Source: Zoogloea ramigera (GTDB lineage Bacteria > Pseudomonadota > Gammaproteobacteria > Burkholderiales > Rhodocyclaceae). Taken from it: a DNA stretch of 64,000 nt. The notes beneath the pieces were generated by a model, which was given only the letters and a program-made list of their open reading frames with translations, did not search any database and was not told the origin of the DNA. Position numbers and translations under genes: made by a program. The stretch spans positions 96,469-160,468 of the forward strand of contig NZ_BJNV01000002.1 in assembly GCF_006539865.1 (NCBI RefSeq), written 5' to 3'. Shown here piece after piece: positions 18,130-27,151 of this stretch (the stretch's first letter is position 1; the number at the start of each line of letters is the position of its first letter).

Positions 18130-19287
18130 ATGAGCATCAGTGAAACCCTTCGCCAGAAGCGTCTCATCCTTAAGGACACCCTCGGGCTCGGCCTGACCGC
18201 CCCGGCCGACAACCGCATTCACCTGGACGCAGCCATCGCCTGGCTCAAGCGTGCCCAGGACGTTACCGGCAACGGCGGCGTGGCCCAGACCTGGCTGGTG
18301 CGTTCCCGCCGCTGGGCGCCCTCCTACCCGGAGACCACCGGCTACATCATCCCGACCCTCTACCGCTATGCGGCCATCACCGGTGACCAGGACTGCCGCG
18401 CCCGCGCCCGTCGCATGGCCGACTGGGAGATCGACATCCAGCTGCCCGGCGGTGGCGTGCTGGCCGGTGCCCTCGGCGACTCCGACAAGCCGACGGTGTT
18501 CAACACCGGGCAGGTGATCTTCGGCTGGGTCCGCGCCTTCGAGGAAGAGCAGGACGAGCGCTACCGCGACGCCGCCGTGCGTGCCTCGACCTGGCTGTGC
18601 GACATCATGGACGACGACGGCTGCTGGCGTAAGTTCGGCTCCCCGATGACCGGCAAGGACATCAACACCTACAACACCCGCTCGGCCTGGAGCCTGGCCC
18701 GCACCCACCAGATCACCGGCGACAAGCGCTTCCTCGACGCCGCCGTGCGCAACTGCGAATGGGCCCTCACCCAGGCGCGGGCCAACGGCTGGCTCGACAC
18801 CAACTGCCTGCAGGACAGCTCCCAGCCCTTCACCCACACCATCGCCTATGCCATGCGCGGCCTCCTCGAGATCGGCGATTACGCCGGCCGCGAAGACTTC
18901 GTGCTGGCCGCCCGCAAGATCGGCGACGCGATGGTCGCGGCCCTGCCGGCCGATGGCTTCCTGCCGGGCCGCTTCGACGCCGACTGGAAACCCACCGTCA
19001 AGTGGTCCTGCCTCACCGGTGATTGCCAGCTTGGCATCAACTGGGGCCGCCTGTTCCAGATCACCGGCGATGCGCGCTATCGCGACGCCACCGCCCGGAT
19101 CCTCGGTTTCGTCAAGAAAACCCAGCTGCTTGCGGACAAGGAGGAGGCCAGGATCGGCGGCATCAAGGGCTCCCACCCGATCAACGGCGGCTACCATCCG
19201 TGGCAGTACCCCAACTGGGCGACCAAGTTCTATGCCGACGCGCTGATGATGGACAGCGCCAACCGCCAGGGGGCGCTCTACAAATGA
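18130..19287 (+). CDS. Predicted alpha/alpha-toroid carbohydrate-active protein (VpsJ-like)
   Basis: 385 residues, no signal peptide. The sequence shows repeated helical pairs with Trp/Tyr-rich loops (SWTTGY-like PSYPETTGYIIPTL, FNTGQVIFGW, YNTRSAWSLA, HTIAYAMRGLLEIG, CQLGINWGRLF), the pattern of an alpha/alpha-barrel glycosidase, lyase or epimerase. I recall similar proteins in Vibrio and other EPS clusters under the name VpsJ, but that name and any activity are tentative. ATG 18130 is preceded by a 37-base spacer. An in-frame start at 17923 would overlap the acetyltransferase gene and add 69 poorly conserved-looking residues. The stop overlaps the next start (ATGA). Confidence 0.68.
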   Translation: MSISETLRQKRLILKDTLGLGLTAPADNRIHLDAAIAWLKRAQDVTGNGGVAQTWLVRSRRWAPSYPETTGYIIPTLYRYAAITGDQDCRARARRMADWEIDIQLPGGGVLAGALGDSDKPTVFNTGQVIFGWVRAFEEEQDERYRDAAVRASTWLCDIMDDDGCWRKFGSPMTGKDINTYNTRSAWSLARTHQITGDKRFLDAAVRNCEWALTQARANGWLDTNCLQDSSQPFTHTIAYAMRGLLEIGDYAGREDFVLAARKIGDAMVAALPADGFLPGRFDADWKPTVKWSCLTGDCQLGINWGRLFQITGDARYRDATARILGFVKKTQLLADKEEARIGGIKGSHPINGGYHPWQYPNWATKFYADALMMDSANRQGALYK

Positions 19288-20264
19288 CCGCGAGTACGCT
19301 CCCGGACCAGGGGCCGCTCGTCAGCGTGATCGTTGCCTGCTACAACAGCGCCCGCTTTCTGAGGCCAGCGATCGAGTCGGTGCTCCAGCAGACTTACCGC
19401 AACCTCGAACTGATCCTGGTGGACGATTGCTCCACCGACGATACGGTCGCGATCATCGAGGGCTACGCCAGGGACGACGCTCGCGTCCGGCTGATCCGCC
19501 GGGAAACCCGGGGCGGCCGGCCGGCGGTTACCAAGAACACCGGCCTTGAGCACGTGCGGGGCCGCTATCTGTGCTTCCTCGATCACGACGACTACTACCA
19601 CCTGGACAAGCTCGCGACCCAGGTGAAGCTGCTCGAGGCCAATCCGGACTGCGTCGCCGCCTTCCATGAGGTGCAGTTGGTCGATGAGGGCGGCGCGCCC
19701 CTCAACTGCTACCTCGAGCGCTTCGTCAGCGAGGCGGCGGCGCATCAAACGCTGCTCGAGCCCGACGTCTATCGCTGCGACGAGAACTTCTTTGCCTTTC
19801 AGGTGGTGCATTACGCCGCGATCCACACGATCTCGGTGATGATCGCCGTCGACCGCGTGCCTCGGGACTGCCTGTATTTCGACACCCGTTACCAGGTCTG
19901 CGACGACAACGACCTGTGGGTGCGCCTCGGGCTGGAGGGCCGGATGATCTATGTCGACCGCATCCTGTCCTTTTATCGTCAGCACGGCACCAACATCACC
20001 CGCAACCAGGTCAAGGTGCAGGAAGACATGCTGATCTACATGACCCAGGCCTTCGAGCGGGTTCAGCCGCGCATGGGGCAGGCGGATCAGGACGCCCTCA
20101 AGGCGCGGATCGCCCACTATTACTCCGACCTCGGCTGGCTCTATCGCCGTCGCCGCGAGAGGGCGAAGTCGGTTGGCGCTTACCTGAAGGCCTGGCAATG
20201 GTCCTCCGCCGGAGCGCACCTCGTGCACGCGGCGAAGGCCTGCTTCGCTCCGCGGGCGTCATGA
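19284..20264 (+). CDS. Glycosyltransferase family 2 protein
   Basis: 326 residues, GT-A fold. VSVIVACYNSARFLRPAIESVLQQTY is the typical start (shown here only as a region, residues 12-37), followed by ILVDDCSTDDT (UDP-binding Asp) and the DXD-like FLDHDDYY. DDNDLWVRLGLEG supplies the later catalytic ED-like motif. It transfers a sugar from a nucleotide donor, probably an early chain-extension step. ATG 19284 overlaps the previous stop. A 64-base gap follows. Confidence 0.9.
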   Translation: MTASTLPDQGPLVSVIVACYNSARFLRPAIESVLQQTYRNLELILVDDCSTDDTVAIIEGYARDDARVRLIRRETRGGRPAVTKNTGLEHVRGRYLCFLDHDDYYHLDKLATQVKLLEANPDCVAAFHEVQLVDEGGAPLNCYLERFVSEAAAHQTLLEPDVYRCDENFFAFQVVHYAAIHTISVMIAVDRVPRDCLYFDTRYQVCDDNDLWVRLGLEGRMIYVDRILSFYRQHGTNITRNQVKVQEDMLIYMTQAFERVQPRMGQADQDALKARIAHYYSDLGWLYRRRRERAKSVGAYLKAWQWSSAGAHLVHAAKACFAPRAS

Positions 20265-20328
20265 CAACAGAGGCGGCCACCGACCGCGCCAACGACGGCC
20301 GCCCGGACTTTCGCGAAGCACGACCAGC

Positions 20329-21414
20329 ATGAATAACGATCAAGCGAGACCGCTCAGCATCAGCTCCTTCCCGAACCCGTTCGATGGCAACCCCTACCTG
20401 GGCCTGCTGTACTCCCACCTGGAGGCGGCGGGGGTGCGCTACGTCCGCTCCGGTCACTTCGGGCAGGAGTGGCTGAGGGAGCAGCGCGGGAAAATCGATT
20501 TCCTGCATTTCCATTGGGTCGGCGGGCTCTACGAAAAGCCTGACGGCACGGTCTCCCTTGCGCGGCTGGCGGTTTTCGTGCTGAAGATCTGGTTGGCCCG
20601 CGCCCTCGGCTATCAGGTCATCTGGACGGCTCACAACCTTTACCCCCACAACCGGAAGCGCGACTGGAAGGCCCGGCTGGCCCGGCTGCTGTTCGTCAAC
20701 TCGGTGAACATCGTGTTCGTGAACTTCCCGCGGGCGGTGGACGACATGCGGCGGGTGTTCCATCGCCAGAATGGCGTGTTCGTCGTGCCCCACGGCAACT
20801 ACCGGCCGGTCTATCCGCAGATCCCCACCGCGGCGGCAGCCCGGGCTGCGCTGGGCCTGCCGCCCGATGCCTTCATCTACCTGCTGTTCGGCGGTATCTC
20901 GCCCTACAAGGGCGCCCACGACGCGATCGAGGCGGTCAGGAAGGTCGAGGGGCGGGACGCGCTGCTGGTGGTGCTCGGGCAATGCCCGTCGCAGGAATAC
21001 GCCGAGCGCCTGCGATCCCTCGCCGGGGACGACCCGCGGGTGCAGCTGCGGATCGGCGCGCTGGACATCCCCGACGACGAGGTGCTGCTCTGGATGGCGG
21101 CAAGCAACGCCATCGTCACGCCTTACTCCGACATCTACACCTCGGGCACGCTGCACCTGACGGCCACCTTCGGGAAGCCCATGATCGTGCCGCGGCTCGG
21201 GGTGTTCCAGGACATGGCCGACCAGCCTTTCGTGTTCTCCTACGACCCGGCCGACGGTGCACGCCAGCTGCCGCAGCGCATGCGTGACGCCGCCGACGCC
21301 GACCCGGCGCGGGCCGCCGCCGCCGCCGCCCGCTTCGCCGACGCCCACGAGTGGTCCGATATCGCGCGCGAGGCGGCCGAGGTCCTGGCCCGCGGCCGCC
21401 GCGCGGCGCGATGA
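20329..21414 (+). CDS. Glycosyltransferase (GT-B, mannosyl/glucuronosyl-transferase-like)
   Basis: 361 residues. The N-terminal half has LHFHWVGGLYEKPDG and VIWTAHNLYPHNR, and the C-terminal half YLLFGGISPYKGAHDAIEAV and ITPYSD-like IVTPYSDIYTSGTLHL. This combination resembles GT-B enzymes adding mannose or glucuronate to bacterial glycans. The last 60 residues are Ala/Arg-rich and probably a helical tail. ATG 20329 is preceded only by a weak ribosome-binding site. Donor is not determinable. Confidence 0.8.
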   Translation: MNNDQARPLSISSFPNPFDGNPYLGLLYSHLEAAGVRYVRSGHFGQEWLREQRGKIDFLHFHWVGGLYEKPDGTVSLARLAVFVLKIWLARALGYQVIWTAHNLYPHNRKRDWKARLARLLFVNSVNIVFVNFPRAVDDMRRVFHRQNGVFVVPHGNYRPVYPQIPTAAAARAALGLPPDAFIYLLFGGISPYKGAHDAIEAVRKVEGRDALLVVLGQCPSQEYAERLRSLAGDDPRVQLRIGALDIPDDEVLLWMAASNAIVTPYSDIYTSGTLHLTATFGKPMIVPRLGVFQDMADQPFVFSYDPADGARQLPQRMRDAADADPARAAAAAARFADAHEWSDIAREAAEVLARGRRAAR

Positions 21415-21502
21415 GCGCTCTGCGTCGGGCGTCCGCGTCCGCCATGCCCACCGTTGCCCGAGCGGGTGACGGTGGCGTCCGCCCAGCTCCAGGTGACCCA
21501 TC

Positions 21503-22927
21503 GTGAGTGTAAGAAAATCCCTGTTCCTGTCCTTCGCCCAGCGCAACGGCACGCTGCTGATCCAGTTCATGTCCTCGCTGCTCATCGCGCGCCTGCTGAC
21601 GCCCCATGAGATCGGGATCTTCTCGATCGGCAGCGTGATCGTCGCCTTCTCGCACGTGGTGCGCGACTTCGGCGTGGCCAACTACATCGTCCAGGAAAAA
21701 GACCTCACCCGCGATCGGCTGCGCAGCGCCCAGGCCATCGTCTGGATCGCCAGCCTGTCGATCGCCACCGTGCTGGCCGTGTTCGCCGACTGGGCCGGGC
21801 GGTTCTACGCCGAGCCCGGCGTGACCCTCACGATGCAGGTGCTGGCACTCAACTTCGTCATCATCCCCTTCGGCTCCGTGACAATGGCGCTGCTCGTGCG
21901 CAACATGGATTTTGCGAAGACGCTCCAGATCAACCTGGCGTGCTGCGTGGTCCAGAACGCCACGGCCATCGGGCTGGCGTGGGCCGGCTTCGGCTTCATC
22001 AGCCTGGCCTGGGGCGCGGTGGCCAGCACGCTGCTGTCGTCGGTCGTGCTGCTGTGGTTCCGTTTCCCCGGGCAGTCGTGGTTGCCGGGGCTGCGGGAAT
22101 GGCGGCATGTCTTTTCGGCCGGCTTCAAGCTGAGCAGCAGCACTTTCCTGTACGACATTGGCCAGGGTGGGCCGGAGCTGATCTGCGGCCGCACCCTCGG
22201 GTTCGAGGCGGTGGCCTTCTTCAGCCGCGGCTTCGGCGCCGCCTCGATGCTGCTGCGGGCACTGGTGGATGGCATCGTGCCGGTCGCCAACGCCTACTAC
22301 GCCAAGAAGGCGCGGGAGGATGCCTCGATCCGCGAGCCCTACCTGACGGCCATCTCCTACCTGGCGGTGGTGGCGCTGCCGGCCTTTGCGATGCTGGTGC
22401 TGCTGGCCAAGCCGCTGATCCTCGTGCTTTACGGTGTCCAGTGGGAGTCCGCGGCGCCGCCCATGCAGATCATGGCAGTCGGTTTCGGCTGCATCGCGCT
22501 GGCCAACATCTCCGGCGCGGTGCTGGTCGGGTCCGGGCAGATCGGCACCAACCTACGCATGAACGCCATCTTTCAACCGCTCAAGGTGGCCATGGTGTTT
22601 GCGGTCTCCTCGTGGGGCCTGTCGTGGGTCGCCTGGGCGGTGGCGCTGGCTGACGTGGGCCTCGCCACCTACAGCATCGCCAAGGCTAACGAAGTGGCCG
22701 GTGCGTCGTGGGGCGATCTCACCCTGGGGCTGCTGCCGGCCGTGTATGTCGCGGCAGGGACGGTGCTGGTCTCGTTCGGAGTGCTGAGCCTCATCGGGAG
22801 CGTGCAGCCGTCCGTCAATCTGCTGGTGGGCGGAGCGACCGCGATGGTGACCTGGGGCGCGCTGCTGTTCGCCCTCCGCCACCCGCTGGCGGGTGAGCTG
22901 CGCGCCCTCCGTCGATCGCGGGCCTGA
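21503..22927 (+). CDS. Wzx-type polysaccharide flippase (MATE/MOP superfamily)
   Basis: 474 residues, almost wholly hydrophobic with about 12-14 predicted membrane segments. The N-terminus SFAQRNGTLLIQFMSSLLIARLLTPHEIG is typical of the lipopolysaccharide biosynthesis/PST flippase group (residues 9-37). It should move the lipid-linked repeat unit to the periplasmic face, where the O-antigen-ligase-like protein encoded at 11648 could use it. GTG 21503 follows AGGTGA at about 21491. It is the last gene of the EPS block; a sigma-70 promoter for greB follows. Confidence 0.87.
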   Translation: MSVRKSLFLSFAQRNGTLLIQFMSSLLIARLLTPHEIGIFSIGSVIVAFSHVVRDFGVANYIVQEKDLTRDRLRSAQAIVWIASLSIATVLAVFADWAGRFYAEPGVTLTMQVLALNFVIIPFGSVTMALLVRNMDFAKTLQINLACCVVQNATAIGLAWAGFGFISLAWGAVASTLLSSVVLLWFRFPGQSWLPGLREWRHVFSAGFKLSSSTFLYDIGQGGPELICGRTLGFEAVAFFSRGFGAASMLLRALVDGIVPVANAYYAKKAREDASIREPYLTAISYLAVVALPAFAMLVLLAKPLILVLYGVQWESAAPPMQIMAVGFGCIALANISGAVLVGSGQIGTNLRMNAIFQPLKVAMVFAVSSWGLSWVAWAVALADVGLATYSIAKANEVAGASWGDLTLGLLPAVYVAAGTVLVSFGVLSLIGSVQPSVNLLVGGATAMVTWGALLFALRHPLAGELRALRRSRA

Positions 22928-22935
22928 GGCCTCGC

Positions 22936-22964
22936 TTGTCAAGGCGGCGGGGGGCTTCTAAGAT
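22936..22964 (+). promoter_or_regulatory. Sigma-70 promoter upstream of greB
   Basis: TTGTCA (22936-22941), a 17-base spacer and TAAGAT (22959-22964). Both hexamers are close to consensus with optimal spacing, about 32 bases before the greB start. This supports separate transcription of greB from the EPS block. Confidence 0.6.
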
Positions 22965-22996
22965 GGCAACCCGCCCATGCCCCGGAGTTTTCGAAG

Positions 22997-23548
22997 GTGA
23001 ACAAGGCTTTCGTCAAGGAAAGCGACCAGGACGACGACGACGCCCCACCCGGCGCGCCGAGCCTGCCGCCCGGCACACGTAACTACATGACCCGCCGGGG
23101 CTTCGAGATCCTCAAGGCCGAGCTCGACCAGCTGGTCCGCGACGAGCGCCCGCGCCTCGTCGAGACCATCCGCTGGGCCGCCTCCAACGGCGACCGTTCC
23201 GAGAACGGCGACTACATCTACGGCAAGAAGCGCCTGCGCGAGATCGACCGGCGCATCCGCTTCCTGATCAAGCGCCTCGAGACTGCCATCGTGGTGACGC
23301 CCTCCGAGCAGGAGAACACCGAGCAGGTGTTCTTTGGCGCGACCGTCACCGTCTGCGACGGCGACGGCGAGAACGAGCAGACCTACCAGATCGTCGGTGT
23401 CGACGAGGCCAATGCCTCCGAGGGGCGTATCAGCTGGATTGCGCCGCTGTCGCGGGCGCTGCTCAAGGCCCGCGAGGGCGACGTGATCCGCTTTGCCAGC
23501 CCGGCCGGGCTGCGCGAGATCGAAGTGGTGGAAATCCGCTACGAGTGA
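22997..23548 (+). CDS. greB: Transcription elongation factor GreB
   Basis: 183 residues. An N-terminal coiled coil carries the acidic tip, and the segment ENGDYIYGKKRLREIDRRI is the GreB-specific signature (GreA has a different sequence there). A C-terminal FKBP-like domain follows. It stimulates transcript cleavage by backtracked RNA polymerase. A short acidic/Pro-rich N-terminal extension (about residues 9-28) precedes the coiled coil. The GTG start gives the typical MNKAF beginning, and GGAG lies at 22984-22987. Confidence 0.95.
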   Translation: MNKAFVKESDQDDDDAPPGAPSLPPGTRNYMTRRGFEILKAELDQLVRDERPRLVETIRWAASNGDRSENGDYIYGKKRLREIDRRIRFLIKRLETAIVVTPSEQENTEQVFFGATVTVCDGDGENEQTYQIVGVDEANASEGRISWIAPLSRALLKAREGDVIRFASPAGLREIEVVEIRYE

Positions 23549-23566
23549 GTTGCGTGATGGCGGGCT

Positions 23567-23594
23567 CTTGAAACGGGGCGGGGCGTACCCATAT
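23567..23594 (+). promoter_or_regulatory. Sigma-32 (RpoH) heat-shock promoter upstream of htpG
   Basis: CTTGAAA (23567-23573), a 13-base spacer and ACCCATAT (23587-23594). This matches the RpoH consensus CTTGAA-N13-17-CCCCATNT almost fully and lies 36 bases before the htpG start, as expected for an Hsp90 gene. Confidence 0.75.
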
Positions 23595-23629
23595 GGGTGA
23601 CTGTCTTTCGTTTCCTTGGAGTCCGTTTC

Positions 23630-25549
23630 ATGACCGTCGAGCAAGCCGCCGCGCAAACCCTGAACTTCCAGGCCGAAGTGAAGCAACTGCTTCACCTGAT
23701 GATCCATTCGCTGTACTCCAACCGCGAGATCTTCCTGCGCGAACTGGTTTCCAACGCCTCTGATGCCTGCGACAAGCTGCGCTTCGAGGCCCTCGAGAGC
23801 GGCGGCCTGTTCGAGGACGACGCCGAGCTCAAGATCCGCGTCGCCTACGACAAGGCCGCCCGCAGCCTGACCATCTCCGACAACGGCATCGGCATGAGCC
23901 GCGCCGAGGTCGTCACCAACCTGGGTACGATCGCCAAGTCGGGCACCAAGGAGTTCTTCGGCAAGCTCACCGGCGACCAGAAGAAGGACGCACACCTGAT
24001 CGGCCAGTTCGGCGTGGGTTTCTACTCGGCCTTCATCGTCGCCGACAAGGTGACGGTGCGCACCCGCCGCGCCGGCCTGGCCGCCGCCGAGGGCGTGCAG
24101 TGGGAATGCTCGATGACCGGCGACACTGCCGGCGAGTACACCGTCGAGCCGATCGACAAGGCCGCCCGCGGCACCGAGATCACCCTGCACCTGCGTGACG
24201 ACCAGGACGACCTGCTGTCGTCGTGGAAGCTGCGCTCGATCATCCAGAAATACTCCGACCACATCCTGCAGCCCATCGTGATGAAGAAGGAGCAGTGGGA
24301 CGAGGACAAGAAGGAGCAGGTCGTCACCGACGAGGACGAGACCGTCAACAAGGCCAACGCCCTGTGGGCCCGGGCCAAGGCCGACATCACCGACGAGGAA
24401 TACACCGAGTTCTACAAGCACGTCGGCCACGACTACGAAGAGCCGCTGGCCTGGACGCACTCCAAGGTGGAAGGCCGCCACGAATACACCCAGCTGCTCT
24501 ACGTGCCCGGCCACGCGCCCTTCGACATGTGGGACCGCACTGCCCGCCACGGCGTCAAGCTGTACGTGCGCCGCGTCTTCATCATGGACGACGCCGAGAA
24601 GCTGATGCCGCTCTACCTGCGCTTCGTGCGCGGCATCGTCGATTCCAACGACCTGCCCCTCAACGTGTCCCGCGAGATCCTGCAGGAATCGAAAGACATC
24701 GACACCCTGCGCGCCGGCTGCACCAAGAAGGTCCTGGGCCTGCTCGAAGACCTCGCCGAGAACCAGAAGGACAAATACACCACCTTCTGGAAGGAGTTCG
24801 GCAAGGTGCTGAAGGAAGGCGTCGGCGAGGACCACACCAACAAGGAGAAGATCGCCGGCCTGCTGCGCTTCGCCTCCACGCTGGCCGACACCACCGACGA
24901 GACCGTGTCGCTGGCCGACTACATCGCCCGCATGAAGGAAGGCCAGGACAAGATCTACTACGTCACCGCCGACAGCTTCAACGCCGCCAAGAACAGCCCG
25001 CACCTGGAGATCTTCCGCAAGAAGGGCATCGAGGTGCTGCTGCTGTCCGACCGGGTGGATGAATGGGTGGTCGGCAACCTCACCGAGTTCGACGGCAAGC
25101 AGCTGGCCTCGGTGGCCAAGGGCGGCCTCGACCTGGGCTCGCTGGAAGACGAATCCGACAAGGCCGCCGTCGAGAAGGAGACCGGCGAGCTCAAGGATCT
25201 GCTCGACAAGATGAAGAGCAGCCTGGGCGACAAGGTGAAGGAAGTCCGCGTCACCCACCGCCTGACCGATTCGCCGGCCTGCCTGGTGGCCGACGAGCAC
25301 GACATGGGGATGAACCTGGCGCGCCTGATGAAGGCCGCTGGCCAGAACATGCCGATCTCCAAGCCGATCCTCGAGATCAACCCCACCCACCCGGTGGTGC
25401 TGCGCCTTAAATACGAGGACAAGCAGTTCGAGGACTGGGCTGCGGTGCTGTTCGACCAGGCTCTGCTGGCCGAAGGCGGCACGCTGGATGATCCGGCGAG
25501 CTTCGTGAAGCGCATCAACCAGCTGATGCTGGCGATGAACACCAACTGA
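23630..25549 (+). CDS. htpG: Chaperone protein HtpG (Hsp90)
   Basis: 639 residues, the normal length for bacterial Hsp90. The GHKL ATPase domain shows [22 protein letters not shown] and the lid motif [11 protein letters not shown]. The middle domain contains [11 protein letters not shown] and the C-terminal dimerisation domain ends LAMNTN. It is an ATP-dependent cytosolic chaperone. ATG 23630 has GGAG at 23618-23621; the earlier in-frame codon at 23597 would place the promoter-proximal leader in the protein and is rejected. Heat-shock control is supported by the RpoH promoter. Confidence 0.97.
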   Translation: MTVEQAAAQTLNFQAEVKQLLHLMIHSLYSNREIFLRELVSNASDACDKLRFEALESGGLFEDDAELKIRVAYDKAARSLTISDNGIGMSRAEVVTNLGTIAKSGTKEFFGKLTGDQKKDAHLIGQFGVGFYSAFIVADKVTVRTRRAGLAAAEGVQWECSMTGDTAGEYTVEPIDKAARGTEITLHLRDDQDDLLSSWKLRSIIQKYSDHILQPIVMKKEQWDEDKKEQVVTDEDETVNKANALWARAKADITDEEYTEFYKHVGHDYEEPLAWTHSKVEGRHEYTQLLYVPGHAPFDMWDRTARHGVKLYVRRVFIMDDAEKLMPLYLRFVRGIVDSNDLPLNVSREILQESKDIDTLRAGCTKKVLGLLEDLAENQKDKYTTFWKEFGKVLKEGVGEDHTNKEKIAGLLRFASTLADTTDETVSLADYIARMKEGQDKIYYVTADSFNAAKNSPHLEIFRKKGIEVLLLSDRVDEWVVGNLTEFDGKQLASVAKGGLDLGSLEDESDKAAVEKETGELKDLLDKMKSSLGDKVKEVRVTHRLTDSPACLVADEHDMGMNLARLMKAAGQNMPISKPILEINPTHPVVLRLKYEDKQFEDWAAVLFDQALLAEGGTLDDPASFVKRINQLMLAMNTN

Positions 25550-25560
25550 GCCGGCCTTCC

Positions 25561-25620
25561 GGGGGTGCAAAACCCCCGCTAGCAGACCGGACGGGGGCGG
25601 GCCGCAGGGCGCGCCCCCGT
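25561..25620. terminator. Bidirectional terminator region between htpG and the convergent gene
   Basis: Two hairpins in tandem: GGGGGT/ACCCCC (25561-25566 with 25572-25577) and a stronger ACGGGGGCG/CGCCCCCGT stem (25591-25599 with 25612-25620). No long T tract follows, so efficiency is uncertain, but position between convergent stops supports the call. Confidence 0.5.
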
Positions 25621-25627
25621 TGTGCGT

Positions 25628-26182
25628 TTACTGCTGGTAGATCTGGTAGTCGTTGAGCTTCTTGGGTGGGCGCAGCACACCGGTGGCCGGGTCGTACATC
25701 GACGGCGCCTTGCGCGGCATCATCGCGCTGGTGGCGGAGCGGTTGATGTAGCCGTCCCTGGCCGCCTTGAGGGTGTTGGTGCTGCGGTTGTAGGCCGTCG
25801 CCGGCTTGGCCGCCTTGCTGCCGGGGCGCATCGTGGGTCGGGGAGCATTGCAGTCGGCGTAGATGTTGCCGTTGCGGTTCGCGAGCCCGGCGGGGTCGTT
25901 GAATACATGAACCTTGCCGGCCGCGTCCTGGCGGGTGACCCGGCCCGCGCCGGCCTTTGCACGCGGGCCGCAGTTGCCTGCGCCCGGGCGCTGCAGGTCT
26001 TGGGGCCGCTTGCCGGCCTGGCTGGGCGCATACGCACCGCCGAAAGGTACGGCCTGGCGGCTGGTGGCCTGGCGCGCTGCGCCGGCACCCGCCGTCTTCC
26101 CCCGGTCGAGGGCCAGGGCTTCAGTGGTAGGGAGGACGGCAAGGCTGCCCAGAAGGGCCAGGATAAGGAGTGATCTGCTCAA
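25628..26182 (-). CDS. Small secreted protein of unknown function
   Basis: 184 residues from TTG 26182. I chose this start because AGAGG lies about 7 bases upstream and it gives a compact signal peptide (SRSLLILALLGSLAVLP, predicted cleavage after ALA near residue 23). A TTG at 26209 is the other option. The mature part is basic, rich in Ala/Arg/Asn/Gly, with two Cys (in GNCGP and ADCNA) that could form a disulphide. I do not recognise the family. It is probably periplasmic. It is convergent with htpG and divergent from the di-iron protein gene. Confidence 0.62.
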   Translation of the reverse strand: MSRSLLILALLGSLAVLPTTEALALDRGKTAGAGAARQATSRQAVPFGGAYAPSQAGKRPQDLQRPGAGNCGPRAKAGAGRVTRQDAAGKVHVFNDPAGLANRNGNIYADCNAPRPTMRPGSKAAKPATAYNRSTNTLKAARDGYINRSATSAMMPRKAPSMYDPATGVLRPPKKLNDYQIYQQ

Positions 26183-26254
26183 GGACGCGCCTCTTTTTGT
26201 GCAAAGCAAAACGGCAAAAATACCCGAAAAGCAAAAAGGTGACGAGGAATTAGT

Positions 26255-26268
26255 TTGACCGGGGTCAA
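26255..26268. promoter_or_regulatory. FNR/CRP-family-like operator
   Basis: The 14-mer TTGACCGGGGTCAA has the half-sites TTGAC and GTCAA separated by four bases, the architecture of FNR/Anr/Dnr-type boxes (TTGAT-N4-ATCAA for FNR). It lies about 80 bases before the di-iron oxygen-binding protein gene and about 75 bases upstream of the divergent secreted-protein gene, so it could act on either. Confidence 0.5.
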
Positions 26269-26348
26269 TCTCGTCGGTGGTTACCTGGATTGGGCACTGG
26301 GAGTCGGCTAAAGTTGCGAACCATTACAACTCATAAATCCCCGCCCCC

Positions 26349-27119
26349 ATGGCTGTCGAACTCTTCAACAACGGAACCCACGCCTGCCTGGCCTTCTACG
26401 ATCTGGTGGACGAGGAGGCTGATCATGCAGTCCAGTGCAACCAGTTTCTGATCGTCGACGGGCAGCACGGGGCCCTGATCGATCCGGGCGGCAACATGAC
26501 CTACTCCGGCTTGCTGATGGCGATGCAGCGCTTCTTCCCGTCGCGTGACCTGGACTATATCTTTGCCACCCACGCCGACCCGGACATCATCGCATCCCTC
26601 AACAAATGGATGGTGGCGACTCATTGCAAGGTGATGATCTCGCGGCTGTGGACGCGCTTCATTCCCCATTTCACCACCGGCAAGGACTACACCCACCGCA
26701 TCGCCGGGATCCCCGACGAGGGCATGAACATCCCCCTGGGCCAGAGCAAGATCAAGGCGTTGCCGGCGCACTTCATGCACTCGGAGGGCAACTTCCAGTT
26801 CTACGACCCGGTCTCGAAGATCCTCTTTTCGGGCGACATGGGGGCCTCGCTGGTCGACCATAGCCAGGCCGCGCAGCCGGTGCGCGACTTCGACGACCAC
26901 GTGCTGACGATGATCGGCTTTCACCGCCGCTACATGATCTCCAACAAGATCTGCCGCTTCTGGGTGAACATGGTGCGCCAGCTGGATGTCGAGATGATCG
27001 TGCCTCAGCACGGCTGCCGCTTCGAGGGCAAGGTGATGGTCAATCGCTTCCTCGACTGGATCGAGACCCTCCAGTGCGGCGTCGACCTGATGACCCAGAG
27101 CAACTACCGGGCGCCTTGA
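26349..27119 (+). CDS. Stand-alone oxygen-binding di-iron protein (flavodiiron-type MBL fold)
   Basis: 256 residues, metallo-beta-lactamase fold without the flavodoxin domain of flavodiiron proteins. Probable metal ligands follow the FDP order: H75-x-D77-x-D79 in THADPD, H144 in HFMHSEGN, D163 in SGDMG and H221 in PQHG. Asp77 stands where FDPs usually have Glu. Related ODP proteins bind oxygen at a di-iron site and act as sensors or reductases; activity here is inferred. An FNR-like box upstream fits an oxygen-related role. The first ATG, 26349, is close to consensus family length. Confidence 0.8.
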   Translation: MAVELFNNGTHACLAFYDLVDEEADHAVQCNQFLIVDGQHGALIDPGGNMTYSGLLMAMQRFFPSRDLDYIFATHADPDIIASLNKWMVATHCKVMISRLWTRFIPHFTTGKDYTHRIAGIPDEGMNIPLGQSKIKALPAHFMHSEGNFQFYDPVSKILFSGDMGASLVDHSQAAQPVRDFDDHVLTMIGFHRRYMISNKICRFWVNMVRQLDVEMIVPQHGCRFEGKVMVNRFLDWIETLQCGVDLMTQSNYRAP

Positions 27120-27151
27120 GCGCCCCCAGGGCCGGGCTCCGTGGGGGTCAA

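Noticed and set aside
22958..25570. 870-codon open frame antisense to greB and htpG
   Set aside because: Both sense genes are clear. The antisense product is Val/Gly/His-rich without motifs.
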